Shown piece by piece: positions 33,987 through 51,700 of a DNA stretch of 64,000 nucleotides (its first letter is position 1; every line of letters starts with the position of its first letter). Both the position numbers and the translations under genes were made by a program. The DNA is from Grifola frondosa (taxonomy: Eukaryota > Basidiomycota > Agaricomycetes > Polyporales > Grifolaceae), in the NCBI GenBank assembly GCA_001683735.1, contig LUGG01000004.1, positions 558,001 to 622,000 on the forward strand. Reading direction: 5' to 3'. The notes beneath the pieces were generated by a model, which saw nothing but the letters and a program-made list of their open reading frames with translations, made no database searches and was not told the DNA's origin.

Positions 33987-36900
33987 TCAGCACTGGCGAT
34001 GTTGAGCGATAGCAATAGTACCTCGCGAAGTATTGTTCCCTTCCTGGCTACTTGATAGTGACTCCACGGACGCGCTCGGAGCCACATTCCACGAACGGGG
34101 ATGGGTGGGGGGTGGCCGGCCACGTCCATTCGACATGCGATCTGAATATGACCGGTCGTGTGGTTGGGATGGCTGGTAAGTGTTGAAGGGCGCAAGTATG
34201 GTCACCGGTTTCATCAAAGGGGACTGGTGTGAATCCACTTGGGGTAGCCGATTGGGTGTTTGTCGATCTGTATACCTTCGCTGATCTCTAAAGCAGTCAT
34301 CGGGAGTCGCCTTGAATCCACTCTCCTGTTTGCCATGTACAGATGTTATGGCGTTGTCAATCGCGCCCTTGAGATGCTGCTCATCCCATACGCCATGGTT
34401 CGCCCGAATATCCTGTAGCGCTTGGGACAATTTCTGCGATTCATCTCTCCACCTCAAGGCTTCGTCATGGCGTCTGTCTTCGGATTCCCTAAGGCGGCGT
34501 TCTAAACTGGCAAGTTCCCTTTCGTGCTTGAATTGCGAAGCCTGCAATGATGGTATCTCACGTTGTTTGCGTTCCAAGTCCCGGATTCGCTTCTGCAGTT
34601 CCTCAACAATGTCATCACTGCATGTGCGCTGGACGGGCCTGCTCCTGGAATCGCGACCAGTGGTTATGAAATCACGGCGTGTAGGGTCAAGCAGACGGCT
34701 TTTGGTTATTCGAGATGGACCAGCAACGCCGTTTTTTGGTATGGAGCACTCCGTTCTCTTTGAAGATATGGGAGGTACGGTCCTCGCAGATAATAGATTA
34801 CTGGTGATGTTAGTCGCTTGCTGTGGGCTGAAGTGTGTATTGGGCACCTCGGGACTTCGGTCTTCTCTATTGATGCGGTCAATCTCTGCCACCCGTTTTC
34901 TGTGGTCAGCAATCCTATCATGACGAATCCCAGGTGGACCACCTCTTCGGCGAATAACTCCACGGTTCAATGTAGACGATGGTGGTCGGCCTGCAGAGGG
35001 AATGGATTCAAATTTCTTGCTCATTGCAAGACGCTTCGACGATGTGGCCGTCGCTAGCTGCATTTTCTTCGACGGTACTCGGAGCGGAGGATTCAAAGAT
35101 GATTCTGTGTAGCGGCGCTTCTGTGGCGTGTAGCGCAAGACATCCCTGGTTGAGATGGTGCTGGTGGATGAAATCGGATTCGACACAGGATCGTGTGGGA
35201 CCTGTGTGCTTTCTCCAGATTCAGGGGATAGAATCCGCCGCAGCGCGCGACCCGCTATGGTAGTTTGGTTTAGGTTTGGACTGGTCCTGCTAAATGTTGG
35301 CTGTTCCGAGTGAGCATTGGAGAGCGCCCGAGCTAATTCTCCCCCATAGTTTCCACCAACGATATCGTCATCGGAGGCCGTGCAGGAGGACTGAATGCGT
35401 AAATGAAAGTAGGCAGATATTTGTGTAGATGTGCTTACGGAGCATCTAGATGTCTTTTTGTATGCCATCGCTATCTTTGTTCTCTTCTTCGGCGATGCTG
35501 CCGCCTCAGGAGTCATGGCCCTTTTCAATCCACGGAGGCTTTCCGGTACTGGTGGCACCAACACAAAATCAAAGATCTCACGCTTCGCAGTGCGGCGATG
35601 CTGAACTTTGTGGCGGCTGATAGGTGGCGAGGGATCGACAGATGCAATATCCGACGCAGCATCAACGTCAAAAGAGCTTTTCAATGGAGTTGAGACGTCG
35701 GGAAGATCATCGCAGTCTGTCAGCGGGGAACTGAATGCATCTGATATGCTCTTTGCGGCTCCTTTTTGAGCTTCACTGTCACGAAGAGGGATCTTGATAC
35801 GTATTGACGTTTGAATATGGGTTCTATCCACGATGCCTGGCTAGATCAATGTTAGAACTGATGGCGTGACTACAGGAGCGATTGAAAGGTTACCTCTAAA
35901 TACTCGGCATCATACCACCCCACCTTTGTACGAGGATGTATGGGCTTGCAACTGCGAAATTTCCACGCTGCCGCCATTAGCCTGTGCTTGAGTTGTGGCG
36001 CACCCCCATTTCGCTCAGCTTCGTTTACAATCGATAGCGCCACTGCAAGCTCGGACTTGCACGCCAGATGACGTCGATGCCAATCGGGGCCATAAGCTAA
36101 AATTGCTTCTGCCGAATGCATTCCGCCTTCCAATAGATGCCCGAAGCACCTGGCGCCATGACAGATCGAACATTGCAACGCAGACATAAATGGCACATGG
36201 TGCGATGACTTCGCGACAGCGCGGCAACTCCGCTCAAGCTGTTGATCCGGATTTAGCATTTGGAAGAGCGGGAAGTCAGAGGTTAGGTGCGTGACTGACT
36301 AACCTTATTCCTGTCTCTTGAGGGTGACTGTCGGATTTTCCGAAGGGCACAGGCAGCCTCGAAGATACGTACATCATCATGACTAGTCAGGTCACTGTGC
36401 GCAAATGTCAGTCCATTAGGGAATTGAGAAACCGCAAAATCATAAGAGCACATACTTGATAGTTAAAAACATGTACTCCCCCTCAGCGTCTGGAAATACT
36501 CTGCGAAGAACCTCCGCTGCCTGATTTCGATCCCGGAGAAGCGAATCGAAAGGACGGCACTGAGCGGGTTGCATGTCCTCACATAGGCATGATCGACCCT
36601 CCACATAGCAAGATGGAACAAACCACACGCCATCCCCAAGGCTTGGCTCTTGCTGAATGTCCCCCTCAGCAATCGCTGCACAATTACGACATTCGAAGAA
36701 ACTCTGGAAGATATCTGCCCCACAAAAATCACACGCGAAATTGCATGGCAAGTTCTTAAGGCTCCGTGGATGCAAAACGAGGGTAGCGCGTTGGGGTCCT
36801 CGAGAGCCTGAGGTAATATCCCAAAACTTGGACTGCGATACGACAGAAGAGTCCTTGGTAAATTCCTGGCGCAATACCTCGTCGAGGAGAGCGAGGAGGT

Positions 36901-38683
36901 GCTTGAGTCTTTGCGCTACATCACGGATATCGGCATTGTGTTGTAGAGTCTTAGAGCTCGAACGTGGCGACGTTGGAGTAGGATCATCTTCCGTGGAACT
37001 AGCATAATCCACGAGGGCTTGTGGAATGGTACCTGGGGGTGCTGGAGAAATGGGTTCCGGCACTGCAGAGGAGGAATCTGAATCGAGGAGCATCGCGAGC
37101 CTGGCGGTGTCGTGCAGCAATGTGCGATATAGAATAGACTTTACACGATATTGTTCTGGCCGACAAACGCTGGACACAAGCAACAGTGAGTACACTGCAC
37201 CAGGATCGATATGTGAAGAGAACATACCGTCGATAGATCGGTAATTCGCGATACAACGCGGTCGTTAAGCCATCTATTGTCATTCTCGACCAAGATGTCT
37301 TGATCGTCAAACCGCCATAGTTTACGACCTGATGACAACTTCTCGGGGGTACAAGGACTAGATCTCCTAGCTTCTGCTCAGTGATGTATACCGGAAAAGG
37401 AGCATCTGCGAATTCCTGTGCAGTCGCCACGTATGTCTCCCAGTCTAGCTCCGATTTCAGTTCTTTCTGGAAATACTCCGCGGCAGCAGAGGCATCATCG
37501 GATGCAGTCATGAACCAGAAAGAGGAACCATCTTTCTCACTATAGCACATCAAATTATGGCCTGATGATGCGCATAAATCCTTGTGAGCGGGAGTGAACG
37601 TATCTCCAATACCGAGATAACACATAAGCGATTCGACGGGCTCCTAGAAATAGTTGCATTTAATCAGAATCAATGTGAAAGTGCAAAAACCGCCTACTGA
37701 TGAAATGAGATGCCGTAGTAGGTCATTTGAGCTGTGGGGGAGTAAGTCGGATGGAAAAATATCTGCGCTGGACAGCCAATCTCTCCATTCATGCGGGCAT
37801 TCCGCATCTTTCCAATAATATCGTTCAGTCTCTAGAAAATTCCCCTCGTGAGCTGCTTTATAGTCGAATACGATCCAGTATCGTACCTTCAGGCATGAAG
37901 GACGTCGACTGGGATTGGGAAAGGCTGATGAATTCAAAAATGTTCATCAACTTGTCTCTCCGGTTGTGCACGTTGCGTGCATCAAATGCTATGGGTACAC
38001 CTTAGCATAAACATTTGATACACGCAGAAACTCACGTTTATCTCCCCGATGCTTCAACAGCCACTCAACATTAAACATGTCTGTCGGCCAATGGGGATGT
38101 TGATGACAATGATCAATTATTAGGGGATGCCGCTTTGCTCATGAGCGCATAACGCCTTTGAGATTTTCTCGGGCGAATCCAACACTGAAACTCGTGGAAC
38201 TTCACGGAAGCGTTTGCCCCTTTCCAACAGTCCGCTAAGGGTCCAATCCTTGGAAGAAAAACGCGGCGGTGCAGAGCATATCGAATGTGGCGCAGCGAGT
38301 CTAACGTCCGGGGACGTATTAGAGGGGGTCCTGGATGACGTGGGTATAGTTTCATGAATTGTGTGCGGTTTCGGAATCGTTAACGGACTAGATATGCTCT
38401 GGTTTGTATAGTTAACCACTGTCCCAACTTGCGACGATGTTGATGGCGCCAGTAGGTTTATTGGAGGTTGTTGCCAGTCGGTAAACGCCTCCAGGGGTCT
38501 CTCCATTAACAACCGTCTTCTTCCTTCGAAACCAAGACGCATCGCAAGTAGCGAACAGTGGATGAGAAGAGGGGAAGCTTGGAAGATGACGGTTTCTATA
38601 CGCAGCTGCGTAAACTGGTATGATGGGCGTCAACTCCACCGCGAGTGGGCAGAGCTAAACGGGACTACTTGTGCCTCGTGCAT
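33987..38683 (-). CDS. Large JmjC-domain protein with Cys-rich module and coiled-coil tail
   Basis: Probable Fe(II)/2-oxoglutarate dioxygenase, perhaps a histone demethylase. Later exons on the minus strand (phases closed): 37988-37887, 37831-37698, 37643-37228, 37169-36456, 36394-36304, 36238-35894, 35840-35439, 35390-33987. The JmjC core has GIGDTFTPAHKDLCASSGHN, with the H-x-D iron pair, VPPRSCHQVVNYGG as the distal His, and the upstream RYYWKDAECPHEW. A Cys-rich unit follows (CNFACDFCGADIFQSFFECRNC, further CLCEDMQPAQC), then a disordered region and a coiled coil (about 34380-34640). The N-terminal part has breaks: GGGG at 38123-38126 needs one more base, CCC at 38423-38425 one fewer, and the first 15 codons from an ATG at 38683 need one base. 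The start is therefore tentative. Confidence 0.75.
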
Positions 38684-39064
38684 TAATACAGGAATATTCC
38701 TGTAATATACTTTCCACACACCCATTCGATGGCATTCATAATTATATATTGATTCACTCCTTTCCATACAATATAAGTATTTGAAGTGATAGCACGAATA
38801 TGCAGGTGCATGTGCTAGAACTTTTAGTTTAGGTAAGACTACTACCTACATGTGACTGACGCGACCTGTCACACCGCGAGTTGGTTCTCGCCAGAAGACC
38901 ATGCTAAGCTTGGAACTGTGTCTGCATACACTCGGCGACGTGGTACTTGTCACCTCCGCGAACTGAACTCTTTGATATCGGCGTTTCCTCTCACATCCTC
39001 GGCTGTGCATTGTATTCGGATAGTACAGCCCTCACCTCGAAGTAGAATAACGGCTTTCCTGCAG

Positions 39065-40769
39065 ATGTCTAATCTGTCAACAACAACATCACGTCAGGAG
39101 TTTGACTTTTGGGAATTCGTCAGTTGTGCGACATGTTACCTGCCATTCATCAAGGACCCGGGCGCGTCTTCCGCGGTACCCTTTTGGCTCACAGAATGCG
39201 GCCATGTTATCTGCAACAGTCACCTCAGTGAGTACGCGGCATTTCAATTGGAGCGGGCTTGGATGCCAATGCTGCGTTGCTACCAGATGCGGATCAAAGT
39301 TGTGCGGTATGTGGAGATCGTGGGATTCAGCTCATGCCCTTGCAGCAAGAAGTGCGTAGTTCTGATCACGGTTGTGTTGCACTGGTATCATAAACTGTCA
39401 TCTAGATGGAAGCTCCCATGGCCGATTGGTTTCGTTCCGCACCGCTTTACCTTGATTCTGTCGCGTTTACCACCAGAGTACGTTTCTGTCATAGTCTTCT
39501 GCGCCTCAGTCATAAACCCGGCTAATCTCTTGATGCAGTTCCAGATAAACACGCTGGCATCTCTGGTGCGGCATTACAAAGCGAAATATGCGCAATATCG
39601 CCCCCTTCTTGATCGTGTAAAGGACCAACATGCTGAAACCAAGAAACTTAAGAAGTACTTCCGTTATTTTATCCACTATCCTCTCGTACTTGGCTTTTGT
39701 CAAACTGACAGTCTATCTGCAGAATCATTGATGATCTCCGACGGGAGAACGAGCGACTGCAGGACCATCTCCAACACAATAGTGGCATGCCACAGGATCT
39801 CTCTAATGACAACAGGAAACGTCGACGGCTGGATGTTGATCGGTAATTGCAGACCCACTCTCTTATCGTTGAACTAACCCACCCTGCCTTCTGCCAAGCT
39901 ATGTCAACCAAGCTGGAATGAGTTCGAGCCCACGTTCTATACTTACACCGGTTGGACCCGACCGACTGACGCTTCCTCCTGGTCATCAACAACCTAGTTT
40001 CAACGCCCACCAAGTTCCTCAAGCCGGGCATGTCTCGATGCTAAAACAAAGTTCGGATTCACATCTGCAGCCGAACAACAGACCCGGATCGAGCCGTTTT
40101 GCGGAGTAGGTTCAAAATCCATGATATTTTCCACCCAAGTGTCTTACGACTCCCATGCGTGCGTCGAATGCTAGGCAGTATGCCTATGCTCCACCACAGA
40201 CTCCTCAATCCCACGCGATCCCTGTTCTCTCGCATGCTCAATCTGCGCCAACACTTCGAGCACAGGCACGCGGTGATCAATCGCGAGCTCAGATTGGCCA
40301 ACCATCTGCGCATATGATGCCTCCTCCCCCACCGAACATGCGCGACTCTCGACAGACTTCGCATGGACACAATCCTGCTCAACACGGTCCAGCAGAGCAT
40401 CGTCATCGCACGACAAACCATTCCGCTCAAATGCCTCCACCCCCGACTCCTCAGCTTGGGATGTCAGCAGGACAGCTCCAGCAACAACAACGAGGCTCGT
40501 TCCGTCCCCCTTCAACACCGCTGTCTGTTCCAGCGGCAAGAAGCTCCACGTCTCAGCGTTTCGTCTCGCAGACGCCGAGCCGAAGCGTTCCTCCTGGCAT
40601 GTCGAACCGCTTCTTTCAGCAAAACATGCAATCTCAGCACCTGCAGCCGTCTGGCGGTTCTGAGCGTTTTTCTGGTGCTCTCACGACTGTCTCCGGCTCT
40701 GGTGCTATACACGGGTCTACTTCTAGTGGCGACCAGCGGGTACCATTCGTGCCTGGTTCTTTCAGCTGA
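39065..40769 (+). CDS. Zip3/RNF212-like RING protein (candidate meiotic SUMO E3)
   Basis: Seven exons, all phases closed: 39065-39227, 39287-39351, 39406-39477, 39539-39654, 39723-39842, 39899-40105, 40175-40769. The N-terminal RING has CATCYLPF, a CGHVIC centre with His and a closing CAVCG. A predicted coiled coil follows (LVRHYKAKYAQYRPLLDRVK; IIDDLRRENERLQDHLQ), then a basic RKRRRLD and a long Pro/Gln/Ser-rich disordered tail. This order (RING, coiled coil, Ser-rich tail) is that of Zip3/RNF212/HEI10 crossover factors, and I infer a meiotic role; a general RING ubiquitin ligase is the alternative. It is divergent from the JmjC gene with about 380 bases between starts. Confidence 0.72.
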
Positions 40770-41338
40770 AGGCAGTGTCTGCTCATTCTTTGTACTCATT
40801 GGTGTTCTTCTTTGCTATGATGCAGATGGGAAAATTTAACTAACAGAAGTCTAGTTGGGTTTGCTGTGTACTGGCTACTGGGATTTGTGGCAACTACGGC
40901 TTTGGCTGTTCTTTCAAAGTTCCGTGTACATCGCGCCTGCAATGAAATACACGGCTTGCCTGAAATCAACATAGTATGGAGACCTGATGCATGACTGGAG
41001 CCCACACCTCCATCCAGCCTATGCACAGTCCCGGATCCGTTGTATCAGACTATTCCTGACATGATTGGTCGCATTGCACAATTATTTACGAACAACGGCA
41101 CTTTAGAGCTACCGCATATACCAAGCGCTCAAGTTTAAGTCGCAATGCCGTCACCTGTCACGTGCTTCACTGCGGACACTTGAATTGCTGCGCCCGTCAA
41201 TTCTGTAGGCTGTACACCATCCTACACACAGCACTCTCATTCCCCATTCATTGCGCCGGACGCTCACATTCTTGTCATCATCTACTGCTGCTTTGTCTGT
41301 TCATCTATCCTAATTTCTTTTGCTCTTAGCTCTCTAAG
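40770..41338. other. Intergenic, RING gene to LEA-2-like gene
   Basis: About 570 bases without a supported gene. Pyrimidine-rich tracts just before 41339 fit a fungal promoter/5' UTR. Confidence 0.4.
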
Positions 41339-42682
41339 ATGGCATACCGTCCGAATCAATATAGCGAACCTCAGTATCCGCAGCAGTACCAGGACGCTCC
41401 GTTCAACCCCTACGAAACTCAACAACCGCACCCTACTTATGACCAAGGAGGGTACGGTTATGGAGATACTAATGATGCAGGAAGATATGGGGGATTCACT
41501 GATGACCCGTCTGGTCGTGCCAAGGAGAGGGACAGGAGCGTATTTGAGAACGACGATACTGTACCAAGCAGGCCTGTCGGCCCAAGGTACGCCAAATAAC
41601 ACAAGTCGCTAAAGATAGTTAATCATATTTTCATCACCGTGGACCAGGACATCGAGCAATATGAGACGGTGGCGGTACGACCACCAGGGTAACCTCTGGA
41701 CCAAAGGAGGTCGTGGAAGATGTTTCGGCAGATTCTTCTGCTGCACGATCATGATATTCGTGTTCATCGTTCTCAGTATTTTGTTGTCGCTGGCTTTAGT
41801 AAGTACTTGAGCTCATTTTTGCGTTTTGATATTAATGTCTTCTTTTCTTTTAGTGGCTTCGGCCTCCCAACGTCGTTATCGCCAAGCCCTCCCTTGATGC
41901 AACCAGTGCAAATGCGGTTTGTGTTATTTCTCGCTTAGTTATAGCATAATTATCTGATGGTAGTGGCCAGTTCCAATTCTCAAGTACTGGGCTCAACATC
42001 AGCATACCAATAAATATTAGGTGCGCTGTCTTTTTATCCACACACGTAACATAATCCTGAAGAATCATGTAGTGTAAACAACCCTGACTACTTCTCCGTT
42101 GTCCTGAAAAAGGTCGACGCTCAGGTATCTTGGAAAATGCATGCAATTCTCGTGTTGTTTTTGATTATGCTATATAGCTCTTCTATCCGCTGAACAACAC
42201 CGATATCGGTGGTGGGTCATTGAGCGACGTCAACTTCGCATCACATACCGAGACAAACTTTACCCTTCCTCTCGTCGTCGAGTATAAGCTATCAGACGAC
42301 CCCAATGGCGATATTTTGCTAGATCTGGCCAAACGTTGCGGAGTTATTCCTGGAACGAGTGCATCCTCTGTCACAATTGATTACAAAATTACGGTAGGTC
42401 TATGTCTGCTTAGACTTCTGTCTTTGACCGCTCATGGATTTGTGCAAAACTCTACAGTTGGGGATCAAAGTCCTGGTCATCCCAGTAAATCCCGTAATCA
42501 ACGATAGTATAAGTTTCTCTTGTGACCTTAGCTCTTCATTGAGTGCAATTGAAGTTAGTCTGTCTAGTCACTGTGCTTATAATCATTACTAAAACCAACT
42601 TCTCTGATAGGGCTTGTTGAAGGCAGCTGGCATCAATATTGGGTCACTGCTGCTAGACTTACGGGATTCTTCGGCCTCTTGA
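41339..42682 (+). CDS. LEA-2-like single-span membrane protein
   Basis: Eight exons, all phases closed, 315 residues: 41339-41586, 41648-41798, 41854-41916, 41971-42020, 42073-42124, 42178-42393, 42458-42553, 42611-42682. The N-terminal 80 residues are Tyr/Gln/Pro-rich (NQYSEPQYPQQYQDAPFNPY), then a basic WRYDHQGNLWTKGGRGR, a Cys-flanked transmembrane helix (CCTIMIFVFIVLSILLSLAL), and an extracytoplasmic beta-rich domain with NINVxNP-like strands (VNNPDYFSVVL; NFTLPLVVEYKL) as in the late-embryogenesis-abundant-2 fold. Related fungal proteins sit in vacuole or plasma membranes. The specific role is unknown. Confidence 0.78.
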
Positions 42683-45192
42683 GAAGATATCACCTGGATG
42701 TCATGTATAACCCCATCTTTGCATATCTGGCATTGTCATTGCATGCACGGACTATTATAGCCGACGAATTAGTTACATGCTGTTGTTACTATTACACTGC
42801 TCGTCCTACAGTACACTTATTGAATGGAACTGCGGCCAAGGACTTCTCATACCACTTTTTCCAAAGTCGAGTCCTCCTAAATGACCCGCTCGACAATTCT
42901 GATCCACATGACCTTGCGCCTCAATTGTTCGTCGCACTTATGCGGGTCTCAGGTCTGCCACATCACAGCTCATATCAGAGACTGTAGACAATACGGCAAG
43001 GGCATTCGAGCCATAGCTGTTCACTGAACAGTAGCCCAGGATGCTGCATCGGCGGCCGCTGGGCTTCTAAACAAGCGGACATTATCGTTTAGATCTGACG
43101 TCGCCGATGTAGAGACGTGAAATGCGAATTGTACAGCCTTAACGATAACTAGTGAGGAAAGGGAGGATCCGAGAAGCGTGACAGGGCAACTGCTTGGGAC
43201 AAGCAGTACCATGGAGTGTGTCAAAGACTTTCCCTGTCTCGCTTGCGAACCCCTTGACTGTCATCCCAGCACGGATTATATACCTACGCGAGGACCAGTG
43301 AATTTTGTGAAGGGCGACATAATCGCAATATAGAACATACCAATCATCTGGCCGACTGTCAACTACACAGTGGGAGACAGCGCCGAGAGCAAACTCGCAA
43401 GAACAATTCGTCTGATAATCTGCGCCGTTGCACACTACAATGACATCTCATTCGAGGCTTTATGATGACCTTGAGCGGTTGGATAACTTCTGTAATGTGT
43501 CGACTCCTACTAGTACTAACAACTTCAGCAAGAATGAAGTCCCCGTTATCAGTATCCACAGAACACTAGATGGCTTCAGCTTAGCATGGGTGGAGGAAGA
43601 CAACAGGAACGAACGGTCATGGACATCGTTGACTTAACAGTAGCAATCTGAGAGACGAATGGCCTTGGTACAAATTCCAAACAGTCAAAACGTAAGAAAG
43701 TCTTGCACTAGTGCCTATCGAACGACGGTCGGAGTTCAGTCGATAGCATTGAAATCAGAGAACGAGTCCCAACTCCTTGATCGTCGCATCAGAGCAAGCA
43801 ACAAGGCCATCCTGCAGCAAATTAAAGATGAACTCGGAATTGTCGGACGACAACCCGGTTATCTTTAAGTTGTTGCAGTTATGGAGGTCCGAGATATTTT
43901 TGAATTGGACGAAAGACTGAAAGAGAGGTCCCTCAGATGAACATGCGAATTGGTCGGGGTCCAGCTTTGATTCTGAAGGTCCCGTGGAGGAGGAAGAGTT
44001 GAGCGCATAATATACTCGGTCTCGGCAGGAGCTGCAAGTCCCCCAGTAACACCGACGAGTCCTCTGCCCAAATGTCACCCAGACCCATACCTACCATGCT
44101 CAACGATTTTCTCTTCCGAGTATGTTCCTTCCTTGTGCTGTCCGTTTTGCGATGCGCCTATTGCATGCGTGGACTCTTCAGTGTTGCAATCAAGGAGAAC
44201 ATGAACGCCGGCATACGGCTGGAGTACGTCCTTACAATCCGTGCTACATGTTTTTGTTGGAAGAGTAGGAAGACCGACTGTGGATTATCCAAAAGAGGGT
44301 CTGCACATTGCCTGTACGTTCTATTCACCTGGTGTGAGCTCTTTGTGTGGAAGACCGTCCTCCACCCACCTAGTGATATCTTCTACGAAAGCATCCATAA
44401 ATGATGTCTTTTCGTCATCAGGCAAGGTAGATATGTCGTATTCGGCAGGGACGTGGGGTTCGGCAATATTGCGATATATCACAGGGGAATGACAATGAAA
44501 GATAGTGTGGCATTCTGTCAAATTGCTGGAGCTCATTACAAGCTTCAGCCGCCGGGTAGAGAAGCCGAAGTCATACGAGGCAGAACAAACATACTTTGTT
44601 GCCTCGGCCATCCAGCTGGAATGCGATGGGAATAATGTGGTGCTGTAATAGTGCTGAAGTTGAACAGAAATGTAGAATGATGATTCGCGAACACCCAGCG
44701 TGTCGAATTAAATATGAAAAAGCCTCCGGACAAGTGTATCGAAATGTGGACCTTGGTCGGGACGGCTATAACCTACAAGCTCCAAGGCTCTACAAGGTAA
44801 CTGTACTTTCATAGAAAATCAGTAATCATGAGCCTGAAGATGTCGATAGCAGAAAGATTGGGTGCGTCAGTGGATGAGCCGGATGGCTTGCGTAACGCCC
44901 TCGCAAAGGAAGGCGACAACACGTGGACCTGCCATTATCACTTTTCCGGCCAACGACGACGACAGCAGCGGCGAAGACGAGAGGCACACGTCGGCCAGGG
45001 CTGTAGATGTCGCTCTCATCGGTAGTGAGTTCAAACGTTGTTTCATGCATGTGCCACAGTGCTCAGTCCGAAATTTAGTTCCTGGGTGCTCTCCGAGCCC
45101 CAGTACGCACCCCCAGACCACTAATACATTCTCTCTTCCAATACCGCTCGCTATCCACGACAACTCTCTCGCTACTTCGCTTCCCTGTCCCA
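42683..45192. other. 2.5-kb region with unassigned coding-like fragments
   Basis: No gene can be supported end to end. On the minus strand an open stretch at 44321-44611 (contains HTIFHCHSPVIYRNIAEP) and another at 43755-44078 (contains FVQFKNISDLHNCNNLKI) have protein-like composition and could be exons of one decayed or indel-damaged gene. I cannot assign a family. The segment just before 45193 is the upstream region of the i-AAA protease. Confidence 0.35.
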
Positions 45193-48712
<3,520 letters not shown>

Positions 48713-51700
48713 CCACTGTATCTGGAAATGATTATTGTCACAGTGTATCGCGGGATTATATGTCGTCTTGTCTATATAATTATGGTATAATCCTTTCTGT
48801 TGAATTGCAACTCACTATATCAGTATCTGTAGAGCCAAAGTTCGCACGTTATCCCCGTTCTTTGACCGTGGCCTCAGGCAAGAAGTTGCTGCGCGAGGTG
48901 ATGGCCGTTAATCACTACAGAGTTGCCGTATTGCCCTCTTCCTGCCTGCTGATAGACAGCTGTGTCACAAACGGTTCTGCCGGTTTTGAACGCTTGCTCG
49001 CTTACTAGTCTAGGGTCCTCCAGTCCAGATGATGATGTTCTTTGAACAGGTCTCAATCAATCTTCGCTGTCTCTGGACCGTGGTCGCATAAAAGACGCGG
49101 CATTGTAGCTGCGCAAATCTGGGAGGGTCGGAGGTCTTCGACCATGGAAGCCCTCAGACACATCAGCTTGCAGACTAATGAGCACGAGTCTATCCGAAAT
49201 AGCTCCCATTCATGACAGATAACGAGTACTGCTGTTTTCACGTTCTACAGATATTGCCATGCACATTGACAATTCGGCGCCGGCATTACGTGGAATTAGA
49301 GTTCCTGGGTTCCAGTCAACCAGCCTCAGATCAGAATCAGCAATCATCGCTTTGTGACCCTTGTCATCCTGTCCACCGGGCGCTGATCCTACCACACATG
49401 GATGTCGAGATCGTACCTTCCGGACAATAGAGCTGTCACTTGAGCAGCAACAATACAGTCATCAGAATGATAACTGCATTCTTCACGTGGAGATATGAGC
49501 ATACAAGGTCCGCTGGAGGGAAGGCCGCTAGTGGGAAGTGTGGAATCCTGAACAACGAAGCAGCGATCCGGCGGCATGGAACCGCAGCTAACCTTCCCTT
49601 TACCGCGTTCTGTGGGGCCGTGGCGGCAATGATTATCGCAAAAAATGCCGATGGCACAAGAACTCTCACTTAGCACGTTCTCGCGCCCTCGAGTGGTGTG
49701 AATGCCGGCATCGTAGAAGAGTCACTAGGGTCATAATGGCCGGACTGAGATGCGCCTTGGCCTCGAGAAGCCGCATAATGGCGTTGGCCGATGCTGAATT
49801 CCCGCGCGATTGTCTGCCTCGTGCAGCCGGGCGCTGACTAGTACGACCATGAATGCGTTAGTGTGAAGATGGGCTTGATGGTTCCTTTCCAGCGAATAAT
49901 GAGCATGTTCTTCTCCACGCCGCCTCGAAGGACCATGTTTATCTCAGCGATATGCCTCAGATCGCCATGACCCCAGAACAACGTTGTGGAAGTCGCTCTA
50001 GATAAGGCAATTTGGTTATACCGGGTGAGATAACTTCATCAGAATATTTATAATTATCGGATAGAACCATGGTGGCCAAATATATAGTGCGCGAGAAGGA
50101 CGGTCGTGGCGTAAGTTGCATCTTTCAAAATAAAACATGCTAGAGAAATACAAGTGAACTCACTTTGGCCAAGTCGGTTTCGCGGGGGCTTTGGCTCAAC
50201 GACCGCACTGACGTTTGCGATTGGCCTTGGAAAAAATCACGCCACTAGTAAGACTAGGAGTGGTTCATTTGCACCAGACGAGCTGCCATGCTGTACATGG
50301 GTAGATAATTATCGTATGCATATACACTTGATGACAATCAAGGAGAGGGTGTTGAACTCTGTGAGTGAGAAAAGGTCTACGGCTGCCCAGTATGGTAAAA
50401 TTTATATTTCGCCTCAGAGAAGAGAAAATGATGTCACCTGGACCACATATTGCCGCACTAGGGCCGTTGGAGGTAAATATTCACAGGATGGTATCTGTCC
50501 GGAACCAAAATGATAAGATGAGAGTTTCGAGGATAAGGCGACTCGTACCTGAAGGTAAATTTCATACAGCGAAGCTGAATGGGAGAACGCCAAAAAGGTT
50601 GGGGGCTGGGAAGCTAATTCACCACCAATTGCGAGACGGCATGAAGCACTGCCGTTGGGGCGGATCTTCGCCAAGTGTTATTGATGTCAAATAAGGGTCC
50701 CAAGTTCTTCCGTGATGCGTTATTGGACTGTATTAGTCTAGTAACTCTGCGTCGCGAGCGGATAATCGTTGAGCAACAAAGGGGCAATACAAAAAAGAAC
50801 TCAGTGCGCCCACGGCCGAACATGCCTGAGTTTAACCAATTGGCACTCCAGTCAGATGGAATAACAGTTCCTCACTAGGCTGCTCATCTCCGTCTGATGT
50901 CCATGGACGCCTGGAATGAGTTTAGCATGGGTTATTCCTAACCAGATAGGGCAGCCTGTGCTATGTACATAACATACGCGTTGTCTCTGTGGATTTGTTA
51001 TGAGTGAGGTAATGAGCTACATGCATTGAGAGCACGAAAAAAGGAAAGAGACGAATCGCACAAGAAATGGGCTCGTGGAGACACTGTCGAGACTTCTGAC
51101 TCAATACCCGACGTCCAGGGCAAATTCAAATCCAATAGAGTCGATATAATAGGGCAAAGTAGTAGACTTTGCAGGACCATATTACGGTACCCCGAGGCAT
51201 TACAATGGAATAAGAGCGGAAGTACTGAATAAGCCACGGAGACGAACTGGCCGGGCTTGGGTATCGACTGTTGGAACGGTTATTCCATTCGTTGGGTAGG
51301 TATAGCCTAAGATAGGTTTATGGAAGGAGAGGTTACTTGGGAATTTTGCAAGTAGATGAATGTAGCGGAGCAGGATGGGGGTGAATCCCCGGGGTCTGTA
51401 TTAGGGCACGTGGGATATTGAACAGAGTGTGGGACCCTGGCTACCTGAATTGTTCGTGAATCTTCTTAGAACCGTCTTCGATGCGCCCGCGCGCGTTTCT
51501 CAGTCAGACGGGGCATCCGTTTCGTATTTGCCGCTTAAATCACCATCGATAGTATTCGCATCTCATGCTGTGATCATATGCACATTTTCCAGATTCAAGG
51601 CTGCCCCTTGGCTAGAGTCGTATCCGGAAATGGGTATCATACAGTGACATTCTGCGTAATAAGGAGTTCGCAACTGTCGGTCCGTTTGTTTCCCTCCCGC

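Noticed and set aside
44828..45025. 65-codon plus-strand frame as first exon of YME1
   Set aside because: It has no presequence character and no in-phase splice chain to the protease exons.
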